Shown here one piece after another: positions 1-10,900 of a stretch of DNA of 64,000 nucleotides. The position numbers and the translations under genes are program-made. Each line of letters opens with the position of its first letter. Position 1 is the first letter of the stretch. The notes beneath the pieces are model-generated. The model did not search any database, was not told the DNA's origin, and saw only the letters and a program-made list of their open reading frames with translations. Source of the stretch: Cyclina sinensis (Eukaryota > Mollusca > Bivalvia > Venerida > Veneridae); NCBI GenBank assembly GCA_012932295.1, contig JAAONU010000001.1, forward strand, positions 43,311,134 to 43,375,133. The letters run 5' to 3'.

Positions 1-589
1 TATTGATATTTTTGCTTAACACTGTACTCATAAAAATCAAATGTTTGTCACAAAATATTTTTTTTAAAAATTGTTGACAGTGACAGTGAGTAAATTTTCT
101 TCAACTACAAACATTGTTTCTTTGAGAGAATGGTTATTTATCGATTTTATTCTTAAATTATAATTTCAAACATAACAGCAACATTCTCTACATCATCATA
201 TAATGACAACACCTTTATTGCACCTTTATGTTTATTCAGAGACAACTTTATTTTTTTTACAGCACCTAAAAAATTGCATCGCCACATATATACCTCACAA
301 AAAGTCAAGCAACAAAATCATTTCTTTCTCGTTTTGGTCCTATGACACATATATTCACATAAGTGTACATGTGAAGAAAAACACATAATCATTGCAACCT
401 AACACCGTTAACACTCATTACAAGAAGCACGTGCAAAACGAGAAGTCGGCACTTGATGTGTTAAGTACTTTTTCACGTTTTTCTATTGGTCAAATCAGAC
501 TGTTCAGACTGAGTTTCGTTTTATGCTTCGTCATTGCACGCATTACAAAGAAAACACAGACTAGTTTCTGTACAGTTTTCACTAGTGAC
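1..589. other. AT-rich stretch with no recognised gene
   Basis: I see no coding signal, splice-bounded exon or clear repeat here. The short open frames have no recognisable motif and ordinary low-complexity composition. The last part (about 530-589) runs directly into the decayed Tc1-like transposase and may be the 5' part of that element, but I could not define its terminal repeat. Confidence 0.5.
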
Positions 590-1960
590 AATGGTTCGGC
601 GAGTTTTGACAGAAGTTGGGGTGGCTCATGCCATTAGAATGTTTCAGGGTGGTGTTTCCCAGAGTGACGTTGCTAGGCAGCTCGGCGTCCAAAGAAGCGT
701 AATCCACAGGGCCTTTCAACACTTGCAGGCAACTGGACAATTCTCGGCAAGGTAAAGAAGTGGTCGTCCGAGGGCTACAACCTCACCCAACGAGAGGATC
801 GGTACCTTGTCACTTCTGCAAGGTGCCAACGCTTTGTGACCGCCAGGTCTGCAACTGGAATTGGAATCTACCACAGGAGCCAGAGTATCCACTCAAACTG
901 TGCGGAACAGGCTTCACCAGGCTGACTTCCGTTCATGCCGACCACCACAACGCCCCCCCCCACCTGAGTCCTCGTGCCATTAGAATGCTTCAGGGTAGTG
1001 TTTCCCAGAGTGGCGTTGCTAGGCAGCTCGGCGTCCAAAGAAGCGTTATCCACAGGGCCTTTCAACACTTGCAGGCAACTGGACAATTCTCGGCAAGGTA
1101 AAGAAGTGGTCGTCCGAGGGCTACAACCCAACGAGAGGATCGGTACCTTGTCACTTCTGCAAGGCGCCAACGCTTTGTGACCGCCAGGTCTGCAACTGGA
1201 ATTGGAATCTACCACAGGAGCCAGAGTATCCACTCAAACTGTGCGGAACAGGCTTCACCAGGCTGACTTCCGTTCATGCCGACCACCACAACGCCCCCCC
1301 CCCCCACCTGAGTCCTCGTTAGCCTCAGACTCGTCTCAACTGGGCTCGCCAACATGCAAATTAGAGGCTGAATCAGTGGAATAGAGTTCGTTTTACTGAT
1401 GAGTCCAGATTCAGTTTGGATTCCATTGATGGGCGTCAGGAAGTTTAGAGACAGCCAGGTCAACAATTTGCGGCTTGTGCTATTGCAGAACACGACCGAT
1501 ATTGGGGCGGCTGTTTGATATTTTGTGGATGCATCTGGGCTGGATGACGTACATATCTTGTGCTGTTCCGGAGAGGAATGCTGAATGCTGAACGCTACTT
1601 AAATGACGTCATCAGGCCTCAAGTGATCCCCTAAATGAGGAGACTTGGTGATGAATACCTTTCCATGTCTGATAATGCGCCATGTCACAGAGCACGAATA
1701 ATTCAAAATGAACTAAACGACAACAATGTCACTCGCCTTCATTGGCCAGACCTGAACCCCATCGAGCACGTGTGGAACATTCTTGGGCGAGCTGTTAATG
1801 GCATGCCCGTCCGTCCCCACACTCTGGATGCTCTGGAAGTAGCCCTTGTGAGGGATTGGAGAGCCATCCCATAGAACCAGCTGGACCGCTTAATTGTCTC
1901 GCTGCCACGCCGCATTCAGGGCTGCATTGGTGCTAACGGGGGTCACACACGCTATTGAAA
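590..1960 (+). pseudogene. Decayed Tc1-like transposase with internal duplication
   Basis: This is the remains of a Tc1/mariner-superfamily transposase, an enzyme that cuts and pastes its own element at TA sites. It starts at the ATG at 590 (MVRRVLTEVGVAHAIRM). A helix-turn-helix follows (QSDVARQLGVQRSVIHRAF, 660-720). Downstream, in other frames, are STQTVRNRL (about 1230), SDNAPCHRARIIQNEL (about 1670) and LNPIEHVWNILGRAV (about 1755). The C-terminus RRIQGCIGANGGHTRY ends near 1957. Stops and frameshifts separate these blocks, so no functional protein is possible. About 346 bp near the N-terminus occurs twice in tandem (631-976 and 977-1318). The family is clear from the DNAPCHRA and PIEHVW catalytic-core motifs. 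Terminal inverted repeats were not identified. Confidence 0.85.
631..1318. repeat. Direct tandem duplication, about 346 bp x2
   Basis: Two nearly identical copies of part of the Tc1-like pseudogene lie head to tail. Both start at ccattagaatg (631 and 977) and end in the same C-run followed by acctgagtcctcgt. The C-run is longer in the second copy. Only scattered differences separate them, so the duplication is younger than the loss of function or happened with it. Confidence 0.85.
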
Positions 1961-2395
1961 ATGGTTTAGCGAGTATTTGTCCTGACGTGTTTGAAATTTG
2001 CGTTGGCTGTTTACATTTTAAAACACCTGTAAAACGCCTTACTTTTTGTGAACAGTATCGTGAGATCGGAATGGATTTCAAGGATACTTTGTTAAATTTC
2101 ACTTGATGAATTGTTGAAGATTATTTGTGCACCTTTTCATTTACTATTGAGGTCTCATTGAATTTTTTTCACAGTTTAAATGTTTGTTGCTTGACCTTTT
2201 GTAAGGAGTATATATCATAAATCATGCATTGTTTCCATACAGCCTTAGAATTTTCGTCATGTTGAGCTTCATTTTCAAGTTTCCTCATTTTTGATTTTAG
2301 AATTTCATTTTTAAGGGTTAGGTTTTCCATTTTTTTATCATCGTAATATGTTTCAAGTCCTGTTTGTTGTGGGTATTTTTGCCTTTACAGTGGAA
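1961..2395. other. No gene seen
   Basis: AT-rich sequence between the Tc1-like pseudogene and a TIR element. It may include the 3' non-coding end of the Tc1-like copy. I see no supported exon, RNA or repeat. Confidence 0.4.
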
Positions 2396-2607
2396 CTTCC
2401 GAAAACCGGTTCTTCTAAAACCTGAAACTTCTGAAAACTGAACGATTTTCTCGGTCCCGAAATTTCTACTTCAGTTTTCTGTGTAAATCATACTAATCCA
2501 GAACTTCCGAATTCTGAATTCCGGACATTTTTCCGTGGTTTGTATCAATGAAGTTCATTCTTTTTTGCCGGTCCCATTGGTGTTCGGTTTTCGGAAGTTC
2601 CACTGTA
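2396..2607. mobile_element. MITE with perfect 23-bp terminal inverted repeats
   Basis: The left end begins tacagtggaacttccgaa and the right end is its exact reverse complement, with 23 of 23 bases matching. The ends start and finish in TA. At about 212 bp with no open frame, this is a miniature non-autonomous DNA transposon that would depend on a transposase from elsewhere. The superfamily cannot be assigned from the ends alone. Confidence 0.8.
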
Positions 2608-2712
2608 CATGGTTCGCACTGTTGCGGATTTGTAAAGATGGGTGTAGCCGAACTGCTGCACACTGATTCAAATTGCTGCGGTTTCCATAAAGGTCGACGT
2701 ACGATCAATGAG

Positions 2713-3012
2713 CCGAATCACGTGACTAAATGTGGTAACTTACACGAAAAAAATGGCCTCAAGACACCGTTGATTCACCTTAAAAATCGGTACTTTTTCA
2801 GATTATGCTTTGTTATCGCTCTGGTCAGATTTTTACCTGTCCCACCATATAGTCCCTTCCAAGCGTTTTCTCTGGAAGGGACCATATGGTGGGGTAGGTA
2901 ATAACCAGACCAGTGCGATATCAAAACATACTTACCCGAAAAAGTACCGATTTTATAGGCGAATCGACAGTGTCAGGCGGCCATTTTTTTCCAAATTTAG
3001 TCACGTGATTCC
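2713..3012. mobile_element. Long-hairpin (foldback) element
   Basis: The two halves are imperfect reverse complements across almost the whole length. gaatcacgtgactaaat on the left pairs with atttagtcacgtgattc on the right. Further in, atcggtactttttc pairs with gaaaaagtaccgat, and accatatagtcccttcca pairs with tggaagggaccatatggt at the loop. The arms are about 145 bp. No coding capacity is seen. A single strand would fold into a long stem. Confidence 0.8.
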
Positions 3013-3674
3013 CCGCGTTGACGACTGGAGCTTCCTCTGCCTCAGGACTGTTATACGATTAAGATTTTTTCTAGATGAAAGATTTCAACCGAATTATGAA
3101 TATTTTCAAATATTACATGGACGATTTCACAAAAAAAAAATGTTTTTCACAATCGACAAAACGTACGTTTAAAGACAACTGATGTACTCTCTATATCTTC
3201 TGTTTCAAATAAAATGTTTCTGACTTCCGGGCAACTTTATGTCTTAAGGAACGTGCACCTTTTCGTGAATTTTTAAGGCATCTTTGATACAAAATAGTCT
3301 AAATTTAAGAACAAGAACTCGCCGGAATACATACAAGCATTTTAATTTTCACAGACAGAAATGGATGTCTCTAAACGGTTTAGACATTAAAACAAGAGCT
3401 CCTTTTTAAGGAATCGTTTTAAAGGAATCGTTTTAATAATCTTTTATTTTATCTTATTTAAGTTATTTTGCGACGGACACTTACATTTAAAAGTGCAGTG
3501 TTAAGCAAACCAACACTAAAGAAATCAAATGCAAATGTGAGGGGTCAGTGATTCATTAATTATATTGTTTTTCGTGGCTGCGGCAACATCCCCGCCACCT
3601 GCTTCCTAGGTTACTTCTGTATTTTATAACCTTTTAGGTGACGCATTGTTTATGTGTGCTTCATATATACTTGA
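3013..3674. other. No gene seen
   Basis: AT-rich spacer between the hairpin element and the inverted-repeat integrase element. A short direct duplication (aaggaatcgtttta, twice around 3410-3436) is the only structure noticed. Confidence 0.4.
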
Positions 3675-5271
3675 ACGTAAAAGGCACTGGAACGTGAAAA
3701 ATACCGTGATGAAATTTATTATTTAAATTACAACCCCCTGGAGAATAATGTGAAATAATGGAGTTTTATGCATAACCGATCATGATTGGGGAATATCTTT
3801 CTAGATGTAAAAGTAAAATAATTTAAGTAGAAAACCCAAGGATCCTGAAATATCTGGAACAAACGACATAACAATTTTGACTGTCACAGTGAAAACTTCT
3901 AATGATGAAGTGTTAAGAAATTATTATCTCAAATCGAAAAAGGCTGCTCCTATTTCCGGACCTAAAAAGTTATTTCAAATTAAATAAGAAATACCATGGG
4001 AAATGTTCTAAATTTTACCAAACAATGGAACAATAATCAGGATGCTTATTCATTACAAAAACAAGACGATATAAATTCAAGACAGCTCAAGTTCGGGCGT
4101 CATCCATTGGAGAGCCAGTAGATAAAGATGCATTATCAATTGTCAAATCTAGTCGAATATAATGATGGTGAGAGGTATTTGTTGTGTGCTATAGATAACC
4201 TGTCGAGAAAAGTGTGTGTGGAACCACTTCAAGACAAGACAGCAAAAAGTGTTTTAAATGCTATGATAAAATATAATTCGAGATATGGCTCCTTTGAAAA
4301 TTGAAAAAGTGCGTGCAGGTAAAGGAAGTGAGTTTGTACATAAATGGTTTAAGAAATTTATGAAGGACAATGACATCTACCTTTTTACTGCAAATAATAC
4401 CCCGAAAAGCAATGTGGAAAGAGTTCAATGGTGTATTTTTTAACTTGATCAGTTTCTTCTATTCCTGTCACTGTGTCTTTGCTGATTTGACAAGTGCTCT
4501 GGTCTCAGTAATATAGTTAAGTACATACTCTTTTCGCTTGACAGTGCCATTAGCTCTTAGTAGGTGTAACCTTCGCCGGCAACGCCTAGCAATGCACTAT
4601 GATAGTTAAATGAGAGCCAAAGAGATCAAGAGGAGTATCCCAGAGAGTATAATGAGGGCCATTTTAAGTTCATTTCAAACGTAGTTTAGAAACAAAACTG
4701 TGAGGTTTACAAAAACTCGACGTGAAATGACTTGACTTTCATAGTTTTACTATTTAGACATAGATAATCGTACTTGCTTTTTTTGAGCTCATTTATTACT
4801 TAGGTGTCAAAACGTTAAGACGGACATACTGCAAAAATATAAACTTATTAAAAACTGACATTGCAAGGAGAAAATTTAAAACGTGTTTTCTAAAACAAGA
4901 AATAAACCTCATTCTTGAATGTATATATCAACTGCGCAGACAACTGCTATAGCTAAGACTATACTTGAACGGAATTTACTTGAACGGAAGGCAAAATTAT
5001 ACCAGTCTTAAATCGATATAGAATCGCAGGGATAAAGGAAGCCAGTAAAAAAACAGATCTTACACGTTTCAAGTAAAGGCAAACGGTCATACTAGTAAGA
5101 AGACTAACAAATCCAATTTGTTATGTCGTTTGTTCCAGATGTTTCAGGGTTTTTATTTAAATTATTTTCTTTTACATCTTGAAAGATATTTCCAATCACG
5201 ATGGGTTATGCATAAAAGTCCATTATAACACATTAGTCACGGTATTTTTCACGTTCCCGTGCCTTTTACGT
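3675..5271. mobile_element. Inverted-repeat element with Polinton/Maverick-type integrase remnant
   Basis: Long imperfect terminal inverted repeats bound this 1.6-kb segment. The left arm (3675-3873) begins acgtaaaaggcac and includes ggaacgtgaaaaataccg, ttatgcataac and ctggaacaaacgacataac. The right arm (5117-5271) carries the same blocks in reverse complement. The interior holds a decayed retroviral-type integrase core (about 4128-4430). Long TIRs with an rve-type integrase are the hallmark of Maverick/Polinton elements, whose full forms are 15-20 kb. This copy lacks recognisable polymerase, protease or capsid sequence, so it looks like a small deletion derivative. The Polinton assignment is inference from the integrase similarity and TIR length. 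Confidence 0.6.
4128..4430 (+). pseudogene. Integrase core (rve-type) fragment
   Basis: Frame one, from the ATG at 4128, contains NDGERYLLCAIDNLSRKV followed by VEPLQDKTAKSVLNAM. This matches the first half of Maverick-type integrases, including the aspartate of the first catalytic motif (AID). It stops at a TGA near 4302. Another frame continues with GKGSEFVHKWFKKFMKDNDI and then PKSNVER, the part around the second and third acidic residues. The residue expected as the second catalytic aspartate, in the usual TDxGxEF motif, reads RAGKGSEF here, so that aspartate is missing. The break and the lost aspartate mean the copy is dead. Confidence 0.6.
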
Positions 5272-5350
5272 CCCAGTGCATTTTAGGTCCCGATGCCTTT
5301 TACGTCCAAGTGCCTTTTACATCCCGATGCCTTTTACGACTGGGGACTTG
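5259..5350. repeat. Short minisatellite, about 17-bp units
   Basis: About five variants of gccttttacgtcccagt follow each other, with spacer variants such as gtccaagt and catcccgat. The unit is the outermost sequence of the right terminal repeat of the adjacent integrase element. The array therefore looks like an expansion of the element's own tip. Confidence 0.65.
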
Positions 5351-7735
5351 GACGTATTTTGCACACACAGTTTCACCTTTCTACTATTGTCAAAATTTGC
5401 TTCGAAACACTTGCCTTATTTTTGAATGTCGCCTTTTTAGAAAAGACTGAGTATGCACTCTTTATAAAGAGTTGGGCTCAGGTTAAACTATCATTACTTG
5501 TGCTTTTCTTTGAACAAAACAAAATGCAAAAAAGATAAACAGAACATTTTATTGGCAAATTCGACAAATCAATTCATTTGCATACATTTAGATATAATGA
5601 ATGATTAAAAGAATATATAATTTTACCAATGGTGCAATACATAAACATGTGTATTTAAAAAGGTTGGAATATAGTTTCTTTTATTATATGTCTCCTTTAA
5701 AACTGGAATAATCCCATAACATTGTTATTTTCTTAGATGCCATTATGTATAAGATAAATGCGGATAGCGCTAATAAATGCTAAAAGAATATTTGGATCCA
5801 ATCTTTAATATTTCTGACATAATTATGATGATACCTTTTTCAGCTTAATTTTGTATATTGTTTTTCAGCTCTCAAGTGTCTTCCTGTCTCTTAAAGTAAA
5901 TTGTGATTGTTGTCAGACTAAATAAAGCATAAATTTTAAAGTGTTAATTTTCTATGAACAAATTTTCCTGAATTTCCCAAGTGCAGTTACATTTCTCAAC
6001 GTAAGTAGAGAGCAGTTTTCTCTAATGAGCGGTTTGATTCCGATCTGCGTCTTATGGAATGCATGGGGCGGAATGTCTTTGGAGTTGCTGTTGATGGAAA
6101 GGAACTCAATGATTTTCAAAATAGCGATCTTTGAAATAAGTCTTGTTGCAGGCTTTTGTACGATGTACTTAATACTCAAACAAGGGAATGAATATATGAT
6201 AATTTCCTTTCCCATAAAAAAAGGTTTTGAACTGCAATGAAATGTTTATGTCGGCGATGTGAGTAACAAAATTTCCCTTCGAATAAATGCTTTGTTTCTT
6301 TATGTAACTCATGTAGACACGGAAGTTTTGGGATTAGGCAATGCTTAGAAATGACTTGAAAGCATGCCCGTAAGAATAACTGACAACTGCAAGAAATGTT
6401 TGACTCTGAAACTTCGTAGTAAGCATTTGTACTATTTTGTGATTAAGGTGAAAGTATTTAGGGTCGGAAGATGCCTTGCCGCATCGATTTGACTTGTCGT
6501 GGAACGAGCGGTCTTAATATTCTTATTTTGGAAGTGACAAGCAAACGGTTACGGATCCCACTTTCGTAGATGATCTTTCGTGTCTATAAAATATTGAGCA
6601 GAACGCATAGAAGCCCTTTGAGATCGGAAAACGGGTAAAATCGAGAAGCAAAATTCGTTCTCAAAGGGAAGCAATGTCTTCTTAATGTTAAATCGATGAC
6701 TAATTCTTTAGAGAGTCCGCGAGATTTCAGGTCACGCGATGCTTGCATTTACACACTTTTTCGGCCAATGAAATAAAGGAATGTAAATCACGTGATGTTC
6801 ACATTTTGATCAGTATGCCCGAATGTTTATGGAATCTTTCGATACATATTTGCATTACCCGTTTGTGGTACTTTCTTGCCTGTTGTGTGGCCCATGCTAC
6901 TTAATACATTTTGCTGGTTTGTGAACTCAATCTGGTCACTCTGTCTCCACCGTCAATCCATTTATCCGCGTCTTTGATGCTTCGCATCAATGTTTTTCTT
7001 GTTATATGTCTGTAATGAAGCCGTCACAAAGCGAAGCTAGGTGTGACGATCAAAGGTGAGCATGCCATATTTAAGCTTCAATCACAATCAAAAGGTAAAA
7101 TTCAGCTTTATTATCATAGTAATATTATCTCGCTAAAACATGTTCCTATACTATTAACAATGTAATGTTAATTGACCTTGTAATTTGTAAAATGTATTTA
7201 TTGATTAGGAACTAATAAGCTCAAGTCTGAAAATAAAATGTGTTTTTTTTCTGTTCTGCATTGTACATTGTTTTGATAATTTTCTCGTTGAAATAAACAA
7301 TTATAGTAAAACAATATCTTAAGCATAAGCTGACGCTGGTCAAGAGGTCAGAACCAAACTTTATCATGTGCAGTATAAGATGATGTTAAAATAGACAAAT
7401 TTTCATTAAATATTCAATAGTGTCTCTCGGAATGATTCCTAAACATCTTAACAAAATAACAGTTTATCATCTGGAAGCATTCATTAAACACTATGGAGGC
7501 GACAGGTGTTACCTATTTATTTTCCGTAAACTTGTCTAAAAAGGTACCAGTATATAATATGAAATATAAATGACTACAGTTTTTGGTGTTGATAATCACA
7601 TTAGAAGAACTCATAACTATTTATTTACACTCCACGAAAACCAAAAGATGCATTATATTTTATGATTAATTAAACGTAATATGCATAGAAATTTTTAAAT
7701 AAAATAACTTTTTGCATCCTGAAATCTAAAGAACC
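5351..7735. other. No gene seen downstream of the VWDE-like gene
   Basis: About 2.4 kb of AT-rich sequence between the integrase element and the 3' end of the minus-strand gene. Overlapping open frames at 5941-6240 (+) and 5952-6215 (-) have no motif I recognise and no splice context. The right-hand part should include the 3' untranslated region of the gene if the poly(A) site is further downstream than the first AATAAA. Confidence 0.4.
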
Positions 7736-7741
7736 TTTATT
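7736..7741 (-). terminator. Poly(A) signal of the VWDE-like gene
   Basis: AATAAA on the minus strand, 66 nt beyond the stop codon of the last exon. This is the first canonical signal in the sense direction and fits a short 3' untranslated region. It is predicted only from the hexamer and its position. Confidence 0.55.
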
Positions 7742-7806
7742 TTGCATGCTAAGTCTTGATCTTAATTAAACGTTTCTCACTTTTCAATCTTAATAGGTAA
7801 TGACTG

Positions 7807-7927
7807 TTATTGTTTCCAAGATTCTAGTGCATTCCTAAAATGTATCAGTCGATTATCTTGGTATCTTCTGTCTTCATTCCCAACAACATTCTTAATTTCT
7901 GTAAAACTTTGCGATGGGGTAACGAAC
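7807..7927 (-). CDS. VWDE-like gene, exon 21: cytoplasmic tail and stop
   Basis: The acceptor ctttgaag|G completes Arg from exon 20. The tail reads FVTPSQSFTEIKNVVGNEDR, then YQDNRLIHFRNALESWKQ and TAA. No catalytic motif or classic ITAM/ITIM is seen. There is one tyrosine, and serines and threonines that could be modified. The phase match supports the exon, but its acceptor is weaker than the others. Confidence 0.6.
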
Positions 7928-10900
7928 CTTCAAAGTGAAAACATTTACGATATCTGTCATAAACACATTTTAATTTTGTCGTAAAAATACTCAGATAATT
8001 TTTTTAAATGAGAGTTTTGCTAGAAATTGTCAAGGCTAACCAAACCAGACGCTTGACCACTGATGTATTTTTTCAATATTTAGAATTCAGAATCAAATCA
8101 ATCTGTAAAAAATACAATTTAAGAAGACATTATTTCGACAAGATCTCAATTATTTCTATACTCGGGGGAAAAAAGATTCGAAAACATATCAAATAAAATT
8201 GTATTACTGTACTACTGACCTTCATGTTAAACATTTCTAGTGTTGTTAAATATACAAAAAGTGTTGTACCTTTTTTTTCCGTTTATCTTTTTTGCAATGT
8301 AGCATACAGCAATAACGGCAAGCGAAATCACAAGCAGAACAGACGCTGTCACAATAGCTATTGTCTTCTTGTCGCCCTCATCTCTTATCTTCTTTTTGTC
8401 AACAATACAACCTTAAACAAAGCATACAATTATAAATTAAAAACTAAGCACTCATGTTTGCAGAGATTTTTTTGTAGTATCACACTTTGTGAACATCTTG
8501 AAACACGGTTTCGATAAGGTTTTATGTATCATATAGACGGTAATCTATTGAAATGAATTAAATAGTTTTAAACATAACACAAAATCTTGTTTGTAAACTT
8601 ATATGATGTATAAGGCAAAGATTTTTCACCATTTGTCCAATCAAATTGATATGCAGCAGACTTGCATTTTCTGCATTCGTCGTCGATGTTAACATCGCCT
8701 TCGTCATAGCACAAAGTTTCAATTAAACATGTGTTGTTCTGAAAATAAAACAAGATCATCTTTTTGAGATACTTTCCAATACACTCATTTCTCGACTGCA
8801 GCAAGATTCGCTCGCTTGTTCTCGATGACTCAAAGCTGACACTCGGTCCCTAATTTTTCTCTTTATACAAGTATTATATGTACTTAACTTTCTTTTTTAT
8901 GTTTAAAACCCATAGCACTAAGGATTGTGATTAGCATGTTAACAAACACGTTTTAGTCATATTCACTAACATTGGCTTACAATTTTTCTCCAGCCATGTA
9001 TATCATGTTTAAATTGTTTCCATAATTCAAGGCACATTAACCTTTTAAAACGTACCTTAAGTTCAAATCTGACTATTTCGTCAGCATCGGTAACAGACTT
9101 CAAGCAAGTTGAATCAAATATGTAAAGCGTAGTTGTATCGCCAAAGTTAATGCCGTCATTGCTGAGAGCAGCCTCATAAAGGTAATACATTACATCGCCT
9201 GTTTCATCCGATCGTTTGCGCCTCATTGGTTCAGAATAACATTCACCGTTAAAGATGTTTCTAAACTTCCCATGTACAGTTTCTGTGCCAATATGATGCA
9301 CTCTTCCATTTCTTAGTACCTGTAATATATCAATGGTAAATATTCAAGTAAATATAATCATTTTGTCAGCATCTGCATACACAACATCAAGAGTATAAGA
9401 TGACATTGAACATAATAACTATTATGAGGATAACAAATAATGTTGCTGCTACAACCTCCAAAGTATTTAAAGGCATCAGACCTCGTCACACTAGGCTATA
9501 GAATTAATTCTAAATCAATGAAGTAATGTCTAAGGTATCCGAAAAGTAAGCTTTAAAAGCGTAGCTTCAATATAATTTAGCACAACAGTTCGAATACTGT
9601 AGATTGGGAAATGTTTGCGAGAGATTTATTTTCGCTAATATTCGCGAAGCCTCATGATCGCGAATATATAAAATCGTGAATATTTACCGTACATTTCTGG
9701 AAATTTGTCGTTATTTCCGGGAATGTCTAGCATGCATTGGTTTCAAAACTGTAAGTTTTAAATCAACGCGAATATCATCAATTTTAGTGCCCTTTTTCAT
9801 CTCTGCGCTAACTTTTTCGGAATAGAATTCCTCGAAACACAAATTTTCGTGTTCGGCCGTATTTACGAAAACGTTCGGCAGTTTCCGTAGGTTCTGCATG
9901 TGCGCTCTTCGCGAATTCATGACATCGTGAATAAATAGGGACATGGTAAAATCGCCAAATAAAAGTGACGCGAATATTTCCCTATCTACAGTAACCAACG
10001 GTTAATATAAAACTATAGTCTTCATATTTTTCCTGTGCATTATATAACAATATGTGTTCGGAAAGGCTTTCTCCATATTCTAAAGAATGAACAATCTTGT
10101 AATTTCTTTAACATTAGAATCTTAACTAAAACGCTTGAATACGAGTGACTCAGAGCAATGAGTGACACTATGTGCTAACTGATAAATTATTTTAACAAAT
10201 GTTAATTGTTACTTGCCTTTTTATGCGCAATCTTACACTTGAAGTTTTCAGACAGATGTCGTGTCTGAAACTGAAAACTCTTACATTCACTGCCATATTT
10301 AGTATCACAGAAGCCACCACCTTCAACATCATCAAATTTAGGAGGCACTGTAATATCACTGGAACAACTTGGTCCAATGTAACCTTGTTTGCATCTGCAT
10401 AATCCTTTGAGAGATAAATAAAATATAAAATTCAAATTTGGAAACAAATATGCTTTATAAAAAAAAATAACGCAACAGATTAAGAAATAAGTACCTTTAA
10501 AAAGCAACAAAAACATGTCATACTACCTTTCTTAGGCTTAATATTTACGAACAAAGTTCGGTACTTCCTAATAGAAATGAAAAAAAAATCATTACGTAAC
10601 AAAAAGCGGAGTCAATTATCAAGTAATGCAAGAAAAGCAAAGCCGACGTAGCTGATTACTAGGTGTTAGGAACCTTCAGAATTACACTTTCATTATGTTT
10701 CAGTCAATGAATCATACTGAAACCTTAACAAATTAGCAAGAGCTTAAATATAAATTTCACTACATGTTTAAATTACCTTCAATACAAATGCCATTTCCAC
10801 TACAGTTTGAGGAACAATAGTCTTGTTTGAAATCTTGAAATACGCCTTGGTGAGCCGTTGTATAATTAGGATTTAGTTTGAATCCTATCTGAACTGCATC

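Noticed and set aside
5941..6240. Possible small gene (99 codons) or its antisense 87-codon frame
   Set aside because: No motif, splice context or repeat support; overlapping frames on both strands suggest chance.
10213..10404. Exon 17 ending at a GT donor (GCAA|gtaaca)
   Set aside because: It leaves phase 1 while exon 18 needs phase 0. The GC donor four bases upstream resolves it.
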